Shown here piece by piece: positions 1 through 6,555 of a stretch of 42,532 nucleotides of DNA. This DNA is from Bacteroidales bacterium (lineage in GTDB: Bacteria > Bacteroidota > Bacteroidia > Bacteroidales > WCHB1-69). Under the pieces are notes generated by a model. That model worked only from the letters and a program-made list of their open reading frames with translations, made no database searches and had not been told where the DNA came from. A program made the translations under genes and the position numbers. The stretch is taken from positions 1 to 42,532 of the forward strand of contig JAFPVR010000006.1 of NCBI GenBank assembly GCA_017395245.1, in the 5' to 3' direction. Numbering within the stretch: position 1 is the stretch's first letter; every line of letters starts with the position of its first letter.

Positions 1-1
1 A

Positions 2-184
2 GATCCGAATAATATCCACTCCCAGCCGGCGAAGTGCCCCTACAACCCCTACATCTGCCTTTGGGAGGGACAGGAGGGCTACGTGCCCGTGGAGGGATGT
101 GGCACCTATTCACGCGAAACAGGGTTTGTGCCCGACAAGAAGAGGATTGCGGAGTTGAACAAACAGATTTGGGGAGAGGAGTGA
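2..184 (+). CDS. C-terminal end of an unrecognised protein (partial)
   Basis: An open frame enters from the left edge and ends at TGA 182-184, giving the last 60 residues of a protein whose start lies outside the window. The piece contains three cysteines, many aromatics and prolines, and a charged C-terminus ending in GEE. I do not recognise the family. It lies on the same strand as the peptide-export genes, only 23 bases before the ABC exporter start, so it may belong to the same transcription unit. That is a guess from position only. Confidence 0.5.
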   Translation, partial: DPNNIHSQPAKCPYNPYICLWEGQEGYVPVEGCGTYSRETGFVPDKKRIAELNKQIWGEE

Positions 185-207
185 CAATTAGGAATTTGTA
201 ATTAGTA

Positions 208-2481
208 ATGAGTAGAAAGTTCCCATATTACCACCAGCTCGACGCCATGGATTGCGGCCCTACCTGCCTGCGGATGGTGGCCAAGCACTATGGCAAGCAC
301 TACTCGTTGGAGACGCTCCGGCAGAAGAGCTTCATCGGGCGGGAGGGGGTGAGCATGCTCGGCATCAGCACCGCTGCCGAAAGCATCGGCTTCCGTTCTA
401 TTGGCGTGCATATCTCTTTTCAACAGCTGGCCGAAGCACCCATGCCTTGCATCGTGCATTGGAAACAGAACCATTTCGTAGTGGTCTATAAAATCCAATG
501 TACAATGAACAATGAACAACGTACAAAGGGGGATATTCCAAAGGGAACCGTTTATGTGGCCGACCCCGCGCAAGGTCTCATCAAATTCACGGTGCAGGAG
601 TTCCTGTCAGGGTGGCTCAGCACCAAGACGGAAGGACAGGACGAGGGAGTGGCTCTGCTGTTGGAACCCACCCCGGATTTCTACAATGCGGAGGGCGAGA
701 AACAGGACAAGACCAAACTCAGCTTCGTGCTGCAGTACCTCAGGCCCTACAAGAAACTCATCGTGCAGCTCTTCCTTGGTATGTTACTCGGTACGTTGCT
801 CCAGCTCATCTTCCCGTTTCTAACCCAGACTATCGTCGATTACGGTATCGGCAACAACAACCTCAGTTTCGTGGTGGTCATCCTCATCGCCCAGCTCACC
901 CTCTACGTGGCACAGACGGCCGTGGAGTTCATCCGTTCGTGGATTCTGCTCCACATCAGCACCCGCATCAACATCTCCATTATCTCCGACTTCCTCATCA
1001 AGCTGATGAAGCTGCCCATCGGCTTCTTTGACACCAAGATGATCGGCGACATCATGCAGCGCATCGGCGACCACAGCCGCATCGAGGCCTTCCTCACCTC
1101 CTCCACGCTGAACACGCTGTTCTCTTTTGTCAACCTGATTGTCTTCAGCATCGTGCTGGCACTCTACAACCTCAAGCTCTTTATGGTGTTCCTCGTTGCC
1201 TCTATCTTGTACGTGCTTTGGATAACCATCTTCCTGAAAAAGCGCAAAGAATTGGACTACAAGCGTTTCGCACAGGCATCCGCCGAGCAGAGCAACCTCT
1301 ACCAGCTCATAACGGGAATGCAGGAGATCAAGCTCAACAATTGCGAGAAACAGAAGCGTTGGGAATGGGAGAACATACAGGCTAAACTCTTTCGCGTGAG
1401 CATCAAAGGTCTGGCACTCAGCCAGTATCAGCAGTCAGGGGCGTTTTTCATCAACGAGACCAAGAACATCCTTATCTCGTTTGTCTCCGCCGCCGCCGTC
1501 ATCAAAGGCGACATGACCTTGGGTATGATGACCGCCGTGCAGTACATCATCGGCCAGCTCAATGCGCCTATCAACCAGATGATCGGATTCATCCAGTCGG
1601 CGCAGGACGCGAAAATCAGCTTGGAACGTTTGGGCGAAATCCATAACCGCGAAGACGAAAACCAATTTGCAATGGGGAATGGGCAATGGGCAATGAATGG
1701 GGATATGTCGAATCCCGATGCCGTAGGGGTGCACCGCGTGCGTCCAATGGATTTACGGATGGAAAACGTCACGTTCCGTTACGAGGAATTGTCGGACAAC
1801 GTGTTGGAGGACGTTTCGTTGGCGATTCCGGCGGGCAAGGTGACGGCCATCGTGGGGATGAGCGGCAGCGGCAAGACCACGATAGTGAAGCTTTTGTTGG
1901 GGTTTTATCCGCCGAAAAAGGGGGAGATTCTTGCAGGAAGCACGAATTTGAAGAACATCCGTCCGTCGGACTGGCGGGCGCGCTGCGGGGCGGTGATGCA
2001 GGACGGCTTCATCTTCTCGGACACCATCGCCCGCAACATCGCCGTGGGAGAGGAACACATTGACGGCCAGCACCTGCTCAACGCCGTGCGGGTGGCCAAT
2101 ATCGAGGAAATGATAGATGGTTTGCCATTGGGCTTTAACACCAAGATTGGACAGGAGGGGAAAGGCATCAGCCAGGGGCAACGCCAGCGAATCCTCATCG
2201 CCCGCTCCGTCTATAAGAACCCCGACTTTCTGTTCTTTGACGAGGCAACCAACGCCTTGGACGCGAACAACGAGAAGGTGATTATGGAGAACCTCCAACA
2301 GTTCTTCAAGGGACGAACCGTGGTGGTGGTGGCGCACCGCCTGAGCACGGTGAGGAACGCCGACCAGATTGTGGTGCTCAACCACGGGCGTATCGTTGAG
2401 GTGGGTACGCACGAGCAGCTGACCGCCCTGCGTGGGGAGTACTTTGAATTGGTGAGGAATCAGTTGGAGATGGGGAGTTGA
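208..2481 (+). CDS. Peptidase-containing ABC exporter (C39 peptidase, membrane domain, ATPase) for a double-glycine peptide
   Basis: A 757-residue bacteriocin/RiPP exporter of the PCAT type, which cuts leader peptides after Gly-Gly and exports the core across the inner membrane. Residues 1-135 are a C39 cysteine peptidase with Gln10, catalytic Cys16 (QLDAMDCGPTC), His89 (KQNHFVVV) and Asp119 (VADP). Residues about 160-450 form the six-helix ABC membrane domain. The ATPase domain has Walker A GMSGSGKTT near 550, signature ISQGQRQR near 654, Walker B FLFFDEA near 675 and the switch His in VVVAHR near 710. Two low-complexity stretches interrupt it without breaking the frame: residues about 97-108, between the catalytic His and Asp, and about 487-500, in the linker before the ATPase. 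Their DNA resembles the genome's intergenic word repeats. The double-glycine precursor follows 400 bases downstream on the same strand, which fits the assignment. Family confident; substrate inferred. Confidence 0.95.
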   Translation: MSRKFPYYHQLDAMDCGPTCLRMVAKHYGKHYSLETLRQKSFIGREGVSMLGISTAAESIGFRSIGVHISFQQLAEAPMPCIVHWKQNHFVVVYKIQCTMNNEQRTKGDIPKGTVYVADPAQGLIKFTVQEFLSGWLSTKTEGQDEGVALLLEPTPDFYNAEGEKQDKTKLSFVLQYLRPYKKLIVQLFLGMLLGTLLQLIFPFLTQTIVDYGIGNNNLSFVVVILIAQLTLYVAQTAVEFIRSWILLHISTRINISIISDFLIKLMKLPIGFFDTKMIGDIMQRIGDHSRIEAFLTSSTLNTLFSFVNLIVFSIVLALYNLKLFMVFLVASILYVLWITIFLKKRKELDYKRFAQASAEQSNLYQLITGMQEIKLNNCEKQKRWEWENIQAKLFRVSIKGLALSQYQQSGAFFINETKNILISFVSAAAVIKGDMTLGMMTAVQYIIGQLNAPINQMIGFIQSAQDAKISLERLGEIHNREDENQFAMGNGQWAMNGDMSNPDAVGVHRVRPMDLRMENVTFRYEELSDNVLEDVSLAIPAGKVTAIVGMSGSGKTTIVKLLLGFYPPKKGEILAGSTNLKNIRPSDWRARCGAVMQDGFIFSDTIARNIAVGEEHIDGQHLLNAVRVANIEEMIDGLPLGFNTKIGQEGKGISQGQRQRILIARSVYKNPDFLFFDEATNALDANNEKVIMENLQQFFKGRTVVVVAHRLSTVRNADQIVVLNHGRIVEVGTHEQLTALRGEYFELVRNQLEMGS
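498..531 (+). repeat. In-frame word repeat inside the C39 peptidase domain
   Basis: The bases read as tandem variants of CAATGTACAATGAACAATGAAC-like words, resembling the simple repeats between genes here. They encode roughly QCTMNNEQRTKG, between the catalytic His and Asp of the peptidase. Homologues usually have a short loop here, so this looks like an insertion tolerated in a loop. Confidence 0.55.
1669..1706 (+). repeat. In-frame CAATGGG word repeat in the exporter linker
   Basis: Repeated GCAATGGGgAATGGGCAATGGG-type words encode a Met/Asn/Gly-rich stretch (AMGNGQWAMNG) in the linker between the membrane and ATPase domains. The words resemble the genome's intergenic simple repeats. Confidence 0.55.
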
Positions 2482-2525
2482 GAATTAGGAATTAGAAATT
2501 AGAAATGAAGAATTAAAAATGAAGA
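2482..2525. repeat. AT-rich word repeat after the exporter gene
   Basis: Tandem variants of GAATTAGAAATTAGAAATGAAGAATTA follow directly on the exporter stop codon. A related fragment (GACAATTAGGAATTTGTAATTAG) precedes the exporter start at 183-205. The function is unknown; similar words flank several other genes here. Confidence 0.6.
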
Positions 2526-2585
2526 ATAGTATGGAATACCAAAGTTTCGTGTTTCATAACGCTCGAATGATGGGGATTGTATAAA

Positions 2586-2752
2586 GTCCCCGCCAAGCGT
2601 GCGCCGGTGGCGGGGACGGGAGAAACGGTGCGGGAGCAGGGTTGCCAGGAACATGCGTAGCAACCAAGACTGGCAGACCCTGCAGGAAAGCACCGTAAGG
2701 TATCGGGCATTGTGGCCCGTTTGTGCGGATATGACTGCAACCGCATAGCACA
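2586..2752 (+). ncRNA. Candidate structured RNA or multi-hairpin repeat upstream of the precursor gene
   Basis: This 400-base gap (2482-2878) holds a dense run of GC-rich hairpins. First is a perfect 10-bp stem, GTCCCCGCCA 2586-2595 with 2608-2617. Second is a long composite stem: ACGGTGC 2625-2631 with 2690-2696, then GCAGGGT 2636-2642 with 2677-2683, then TGCCAG 2643-2648 with 2670-2675, with a purine-rich internal loop. Third is CGGGC 2704-2708 with 2715-2719. Fourth is TGCGG 2724-2728 with CCGCA 2741-2745. I recognise no Rfam family. It could be a structured RNA, a 5' regulatory region, or a dispersed multi-hairpin repeat. The minus-strand open frame across it looks fortuitous. The strand is given as that of the neighbouring genes and is not proven. 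Confidence 0.4.
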
Positions 2753-2784
2753 CTATTCGCCGACGGCAAAAATAATAAAATTGT

Positions 2785-2792
2785 CATATTTG
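2785..2792 (+). promoter_or_regulatory. Possible -7 promoter box for the precursor gene
   Basis: CATATTTG differs by one base from the Bacteroidota TAnnTTTG box. It lies about 87 bases before the precursor start, just after the hairpin cluster. No clear -33 TTTG was seen, so this is tentative. Confidence 0.3.
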
Positions 2793-2878
2793 CGAGCAGT
2801 CACGAAAGCGTTGTGCAAAATGTCTACGCGCCCTGCGGAAAAGAGGGGAAAATATCGTTTAATTTAAAAAAAATTAAC

Positions 2879-3073
2879 ATGAAAGAGATTTTTAAGAATA
2901 TGGGATTAAGTAAATCCGAAAGCGAATTAATTTCTGGCGGCTCAGATTGCTGGACGTGTAAAACAAAAGAATGCCAATTCAAATGCGTCTCTCAATGCAC
3001 ATTGATTAAAGATTGTGTAACAGGCTCATTGTGGGGCTCTTCTGTTATTTCTGACGGCAATAGTAATCAATAA
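2879..3073 (+). CDS. Double-glycine RiPP precursor peptide with six-cysteine core
   Basis: A 64-residue peptide. The start is the ATG at 2879, preceded by an AT-rich stretch; an in-frame ATG at 2813 would add 22 residues unlike any leader and is not preferred. Residues 1-21 (MKEIFKNMGLSKSESELISGG) match the leader pattern of Bacteroidales GG precursors: a short amphipathic helix, Leu/Ile-Ser, then Gly-Gly as the C39 cleavage site. The predicted core is 43 residues (Ser22-Gln64) with cysteines at 24, 27, 32, 36, 40 and 46. Cys32, 36 and 40 form a CxxxCxxxC run, recalling the 'CXXX repeat' targets of radical SAM maturases. The C-terminal 18 residues are Ser/Gly/Asn-rich without cysteine. The exporter lies upstream and the maturase downstream. 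The modification is inferred (thioether cross-links are plausible); disulfides only are possible. Confidence 0.85.
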   Translation: MKEIFKNMGLSKSESELISGGSDCWTCKTKECQFKCVSQCTLIKDCVTGSLWGSSVISDGNSNQ

Positions 3074-3081
3074 GTATTCCG

Positions 3082-3177
3082 AGGGCGCGTCAGAAGTCCC
3101 ATAAACGATACTTGATATTCATAACTATGTGACAAACAAGTAATAGTTTTTGATAGAATTGACTTTTGATGCGCCCT
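3082..3177 (+). promoter_or_regulatory. Long inverted repeat between precursor and maturase genes
   Basis: AGGGCGCGTCAGAAGTC (3082-3098) can pair over 17 positions with GACTTTTGATGCGCCCT (3161-3177); the two non-Watson-Crick pairs would be G-U in RNA. The 62-base loop contains a nested TACTTG/CAAGTA pair. The direct repeat TAAGTATT occurs just outside both arms (3071-3078, overlapping the precursor stop codon, and 3189-3196). It may be a processing or attenuation structure setting the precursor:enzyme ratio, or a small mobile inverted-repeat element with a target duplication. Confidence 0.6.
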
Positions 3178-3204
3178 ATTTAAAAAATTAAGTATTAAAA
3201 TATT

Positions 3205-4701
3205 ATGGATAAAAACAGTAAATATATCATCAATCCAGTTTATAAGTTTCGAAATGACATACATAGAGTCATCATAACAAATCAAAAAAACTACTTCTTG
3301 GAGGATTACGAGGAAGGTTCTTTTGCAGAAGGATTTTCAAGTATGATTCATCCTTACGTAGCTTTTATCTTTAGCTTTTTTGACGGCTCAAACACTGTGC
3401 TTGATGTATACAACAAACTTAAAGACTCGCTACTGATTCCTTCAGACGAATTTTGTGATACCATTTCAAATTTCATTGAAAACAAGGAGACGCAAGTCTT
3501 CAAAGCAGGAGATTCCACCAACAGTATCCCCCGAAATTTTCTTGTAGAATCAAGACCAAATGAGATACGAGATGATTTACGAATATCATTCGATATGGAC
3601 GAAATGTTACAGGGTTTAGACCTGCATACTATTAGAAATTATATTCCGAACGAAATGACGTTAATGTTAAACAATACGTGCTGTACAAATTGCATCTATT
3701 GTTATGCCGATAGGGAAACAAGACCGACAAAATTGATCCCTTTTAACAGACTTCGGGGAATTATTAGAGAAGCAGATGAATTGCATTTTCGAGATATAGG
3801 CATTGATGGAGGTGACTTTTTTATGTATCCTTATTGGTATGAACTACTATTAGAATTGAAAAAATATGAATATAGCCCTTTGGTATCAACAAAATATCCA
3901 ATAACCAAAGATATTGTCAGCAAGTTGTTGTCTGTAGGTATAAAAAAAATTCAATTATCACTAGATAGTGTAAGGAATCAAGAGATTCGACAAATCCTTA
4001 AAGTTAAAGATGATTACTTGCTCAAAGTTATTGATGGGGTCAAAATACTTGATGAAGCAGGGATAGAAATCATACTTAAGCCAGTAATTACAAACATCAA
4101 CGATTCCATCAATTCTATCGAGGAATTGGTGTCTTTCTCTGCTCAGTTTGATAATGTCAACGACATATACTTAACACCTGCCGATTATAGTCAATTTAAG
4201 ACGTTTGACTATCATTCAAGTAGAAATAGACTCAAATTAATTGAGGAGCACGTTCCTTTTCTTAAAGAGAAATATCAAAAAAACATTGTTATGCTTGGAT
4301 ACGGTACAGATGATTCCATCGAGAAAAAAATGAGAATGTTCGGAAATCGCTCCACTTGTTCGGGCAATGTCAGCTCCTTCTTCGTCCTTCCTGATGGGAA
4401 AGTGACTTTGTGCGAACAATTATATTGGCATCCGTTTTTTATCATTGGAGATTTAAATCAACAATCAATCATGGAAATGTGGAATTCAGAAAAAGCCCTG
4501 TCTTTATGGAATTTTTCTCAAGAAGAAGTTCAGGAGTCGAGTCCTTGCAAAAGTTGTAATATGTTTGCAGAGTGTCGCCGAGGACAGGGTAATTGTTGGA
4601 GAATGGCTGTTGCAACGTACGGCCCCGATTGCTATGATTATCCGTCGCCAAATTGCCCACGAGCACCGAAAATAACAAAGAGCATGTTTATCCCTGAATA
4701 G
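3205..4701 (+). CDS. Radical SAM/SPASM peptide maturase
   Basis: A 498-residue radical SAM enzyme expected to modify the cysteine-rich precursor. Residues about 15-100 look like a PqqD-like recognition region, with the IHPYVAFIFSFFDG segment followed by a helical stretch. The SAM-cluster motif CxxxCxxC is Cys159-Cys163-Cys166 (CCTNCIYC). Later DGGDFF and LSLDS fit strands of the partial TIM barrel. The C-terminal SPASM region starts near CSGNVSSFF, continues with DGKVTLCEQLYW, and ends in CKSC, CRRGQGNCW and further cysteines before CPRAP, enough for two auxiliary 4Fe-4S clusters. Length and architecture match the GG/CXXX-type peptide maturases of Bacteroidales. The gene is AT-rich compared with the exporter, and the RDD gene follows after six bases. 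The class is confident; the bond formed is unknown. Confidence 0.93.
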   Translation: MDKNSKYIINPVYKFRNDIHRVIITNQKNYFLEDYEEGSFAEGFSSMIHPYVAFIFSFFDGSNTVLDVYNKLKDSLLIPSDEFCDTISNFIENKETQVFKAGDSTNSIPRNFLVESRPNEIRDDLRISFDMDEMLQGLDLHTIRNYIPNEMTLMLNNTCCTNCIYCYADRETRPTKLIPFNRLRGIIREADELHFRDIGIDGGDFFMYPYWYELLLELKKYEYSPLVSTKYPITKDIVSKLLSVGIKKIQLSLDSVRNQEIRQILKVKDDYLLKVIDGVKILDEAGIEIILKPVITNINDSINSIEELVSFSAQFDNVNDIYLTPADYSQFKTFDYHSSRNRLKLIEEHVPFLKEKYQKNIVMLGYGTDDSIEKKMRMFGNRSTCSGNVSSFFVLPDGKVTLCEQLYWHPFFIIGDLNQQSIMEMWNSEKALSLWNFSQEEVQESSPCKSCNMFAECRRGQGNCWRMAVATYGPDCYDYPSPNCPRAPKITKSMFIPE

Positions 4702-4707
4702 AAAATA

Positions 4708-6549
4708 ATGAAAGCACATTTACTTCAAAAACTATTATATCCGATAATAGATTTTGTCTTTATCGGTACGGGAGTAGCATTGGCTTCCCGTCTATTGTCC
4801 TTTGCGTTTCCACCCATAAGATGGGTCTATCTCCTTGCTATAACTTACCTGTATTACACAACATTCTATCTTTTAAGAAAGCAGACTATTGGACAACAGG
4901 CATTAGGGGTCAAGATACGACACGTCAATGGAAATGAGGCGACCACCAGACAAATATTACGTAGGGAAGCCCTTAAAATCCTCTTGGTCATCGCCATTCC
5001 ACGCCTAATTTTGGAATTAGGATTCAGACAAATTGTTTTCCGGAGTTTTTTGGCCATCGTTATTACGGCAGTCTATGTCTTCATTGTCCTCTTGGTGGGC
5101 TGTGTTTCGGGGAGGAACTTATGGGAATTTTGCTCGAAGACTACAAAAGTTAGACATGAACGTTCCTTCAAATCAGCTGTTTCGACATTCGTGACCATTT
5201 GTTTATTTGGCGTGGGCACTTTCTTCATTTTGATGTTGCACAACAACATCGGTAATGATGCCCCTAACTCAATCTGTGGCTTCAAGGTGCCCTTTAAGTT
5301 ACTGCAACATCCAATAAACAAGTCTGTGGCGCCTTACCAGATATGCATGAAGGAAAATGGAGTGCCTGCAAAAGACTATGTCCTCTCGCTGTTTGAAAAC
5401 TACGACATCGTTGTACTGGAAGAGTCTGTCCATGACGAGTGCCATCCGTGGGACTTAATCTATGACATTGTGTCGGACGATTACTTCGTGAACAATGTGG
5501 GAACCATTTTCACAGAATACGGTGAAGCAAGAGATCAGGCGGACATTGACAGCATGCTCCGCACACGGTATGCAGATGACGAATCGCGTTCAAAAGCAGC
5601 GGCAGCGGCAACGCACATCCGTTCGGGCGGTTATTGTTTCCACAAGTTTCTCAAAAAGATAAACATACTGAATGAGAATCTTCCAGATTCCCTAAAGATA
5701 AGCGTGCGTCCCGAAGAGATTGGCTATGGAAAATACTTTTCCATTATGGATTTTTCTACGGACAGCTTATATCAGCAATTTCTGAAATTAGACAGTTTGC
5801 GAGCACAGGTCACCATAGACTGGTATCGCAAAACAGGGAAAAAGTGCCTCGTTGTGACAAACACAAGACACGCGTATATTTGCACATCGGAGGCACAAAA
5901 AAGGTCTCCCCGCATGTTCAAGAAGGCTTTCGAAGGAAATCAGATGCAATATGTTTATGACAGTCTTCCGGGGAAAGTAGCGAATGTTCATTATTTTGAC
6001 AATTTGGATATCGCATGCCCGAATGTTATGGGCGGGAAATGGGAAGCCGCATTCCGAAGTCTGCAATATCAGCCCGTAGGCTTCGACCTTGAAGGAACAG
6101 TATTCGGTGATGATTATTTCGACTTATACAATTATTGGTGTTACCACGCATTTCGATACCAGGATATTTTTACGGGAATCGTATTTTACACCCCCGCTGG
6201 AGAAGCTTTTTATCGCTATCCAGCCCCATATCTGCGATATGCGGCAAAAAAAGAATATGAAACACGTCTCAGAAATGGTGAAATCACAAAGGACCAACTG
6301 TTAAACGATCAAATATCCCCATTAGGTGGAAAATATGCATGCACCCTCACGCCCGAGCAACTATTCGATTTATATGAAGATCACCCAGAATCTTACACTT
6401 ATGAGCGGACGATGCTATTCTTAAGAGGCAACTATTGGCATTATCTTGACATTTTTATTACCTTATTGCTGTATTTTTTCGGTTTATTTGTGGCTTTTTT
6501 GTCAATATTTAGAATAAAGGTATATAACGAAAAGTTGACCGACAATTAG
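4708..6549 (+). CDS. RDD-type membrane protein with a C-terminal erythromycin-esterase/ChaN-like domain
   Basis: 613 residues. The N-terminal 190 residues form an RDD-like membrane domain: helices around 10-32, 40-55, 90-107, 112-135 and 160-180, and the typical TIGQQALGVKIRHVNGNEATTRQILRRE signature between helices (quoted from residues about 60 to 90). The soluble part then carries NYDIVVLEESVHDECHPW and later GTIFTEYG, resembling the ESxH and following Glu strand of erythromycin-esterase/ChaN-like proteins of Bacteroidota, plus a histidine in NTRHAY. A final hydrophobic helix lies near 590-608. The hydrolase-like domain therefore sits between membrane anchors, probably in the periplasm. 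Its place between maturase and HlyD points to a role in processing, resistance or immunity for the peptide. That role is inference, and the distant domain call is moderate. Confidence 0.7.
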   Translation: MKAHLLQKLLYPIIDFVFIGTGVALASRLLSFAFPPIRWVYLLAITYLYYTTFYLLRKQTIGQQALGVKIRHVNGNEATTRQILRREALKILLVIAIPRLILELGFRQIVFRSFLAIVITAVYVFIVLLVGCVSGRNLWEFCSKTTKVRHERSFKSAVSTFVTICLFGVGTFFILMLHNNIGNDAPNSICGFKVPFKLLQHPINKSVAPYQICMKENGVPAKDYVLSLFENYDIVVLEESVHDECHPWDLIYDIVSDDYFVNNVGTIFTEYGEARDQADIDSMLRTRYADDESRSKAAAAATHIRSGGYCFHKFLKKINILNENLPDSLKISVRPEEIGYGKYFSIMDFSTDSLYQQFLKLDSLRAQVTIDWYRKTGKKCLVVTNTRHAYICTSEAQKRSPRMFKKAFEGNQMQYVYDSLPGKVANVHYFDNLDIACPNVMGGKWEAAFRSLQYQPVGFDLEGTVFGDDYFDLYNYWCYHAFRYQDIFTGIVFYTPAGEAFYRYPAPYLRYAAKKEYETRLRNGEITKDQLLNDQISPLGGKYACTLTPEQLFDLYEDHPESYTYERTMLFLRGNYWHYLDIFITLLLYFFGLFVAFLSIFRIKVYNEKLTDN

Positions 6550-6555
6550 TGCAAA

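Noticed and set aside
2586-2752. Identity of the hairpin cluster as RNase P RNA or tmRNA
   Set aside because: A short GCCAGG-like word recalls RNase P, but the conserved core motifs of either RNA are not present.
2513-2787. Overlapping minus-strand open frames across the hairpin cluster
   Set aside because: Their translations are low-complexity and shift between frames across strong RNA stems. They look like fortuitous readings of a structured or repeat region.
2813-2878. Earlier ATG extending the precursor by 22 residues
   Set aside because: The extension is unlike any GG leader, and the ATG at 2879 gives the expected leader start and length.
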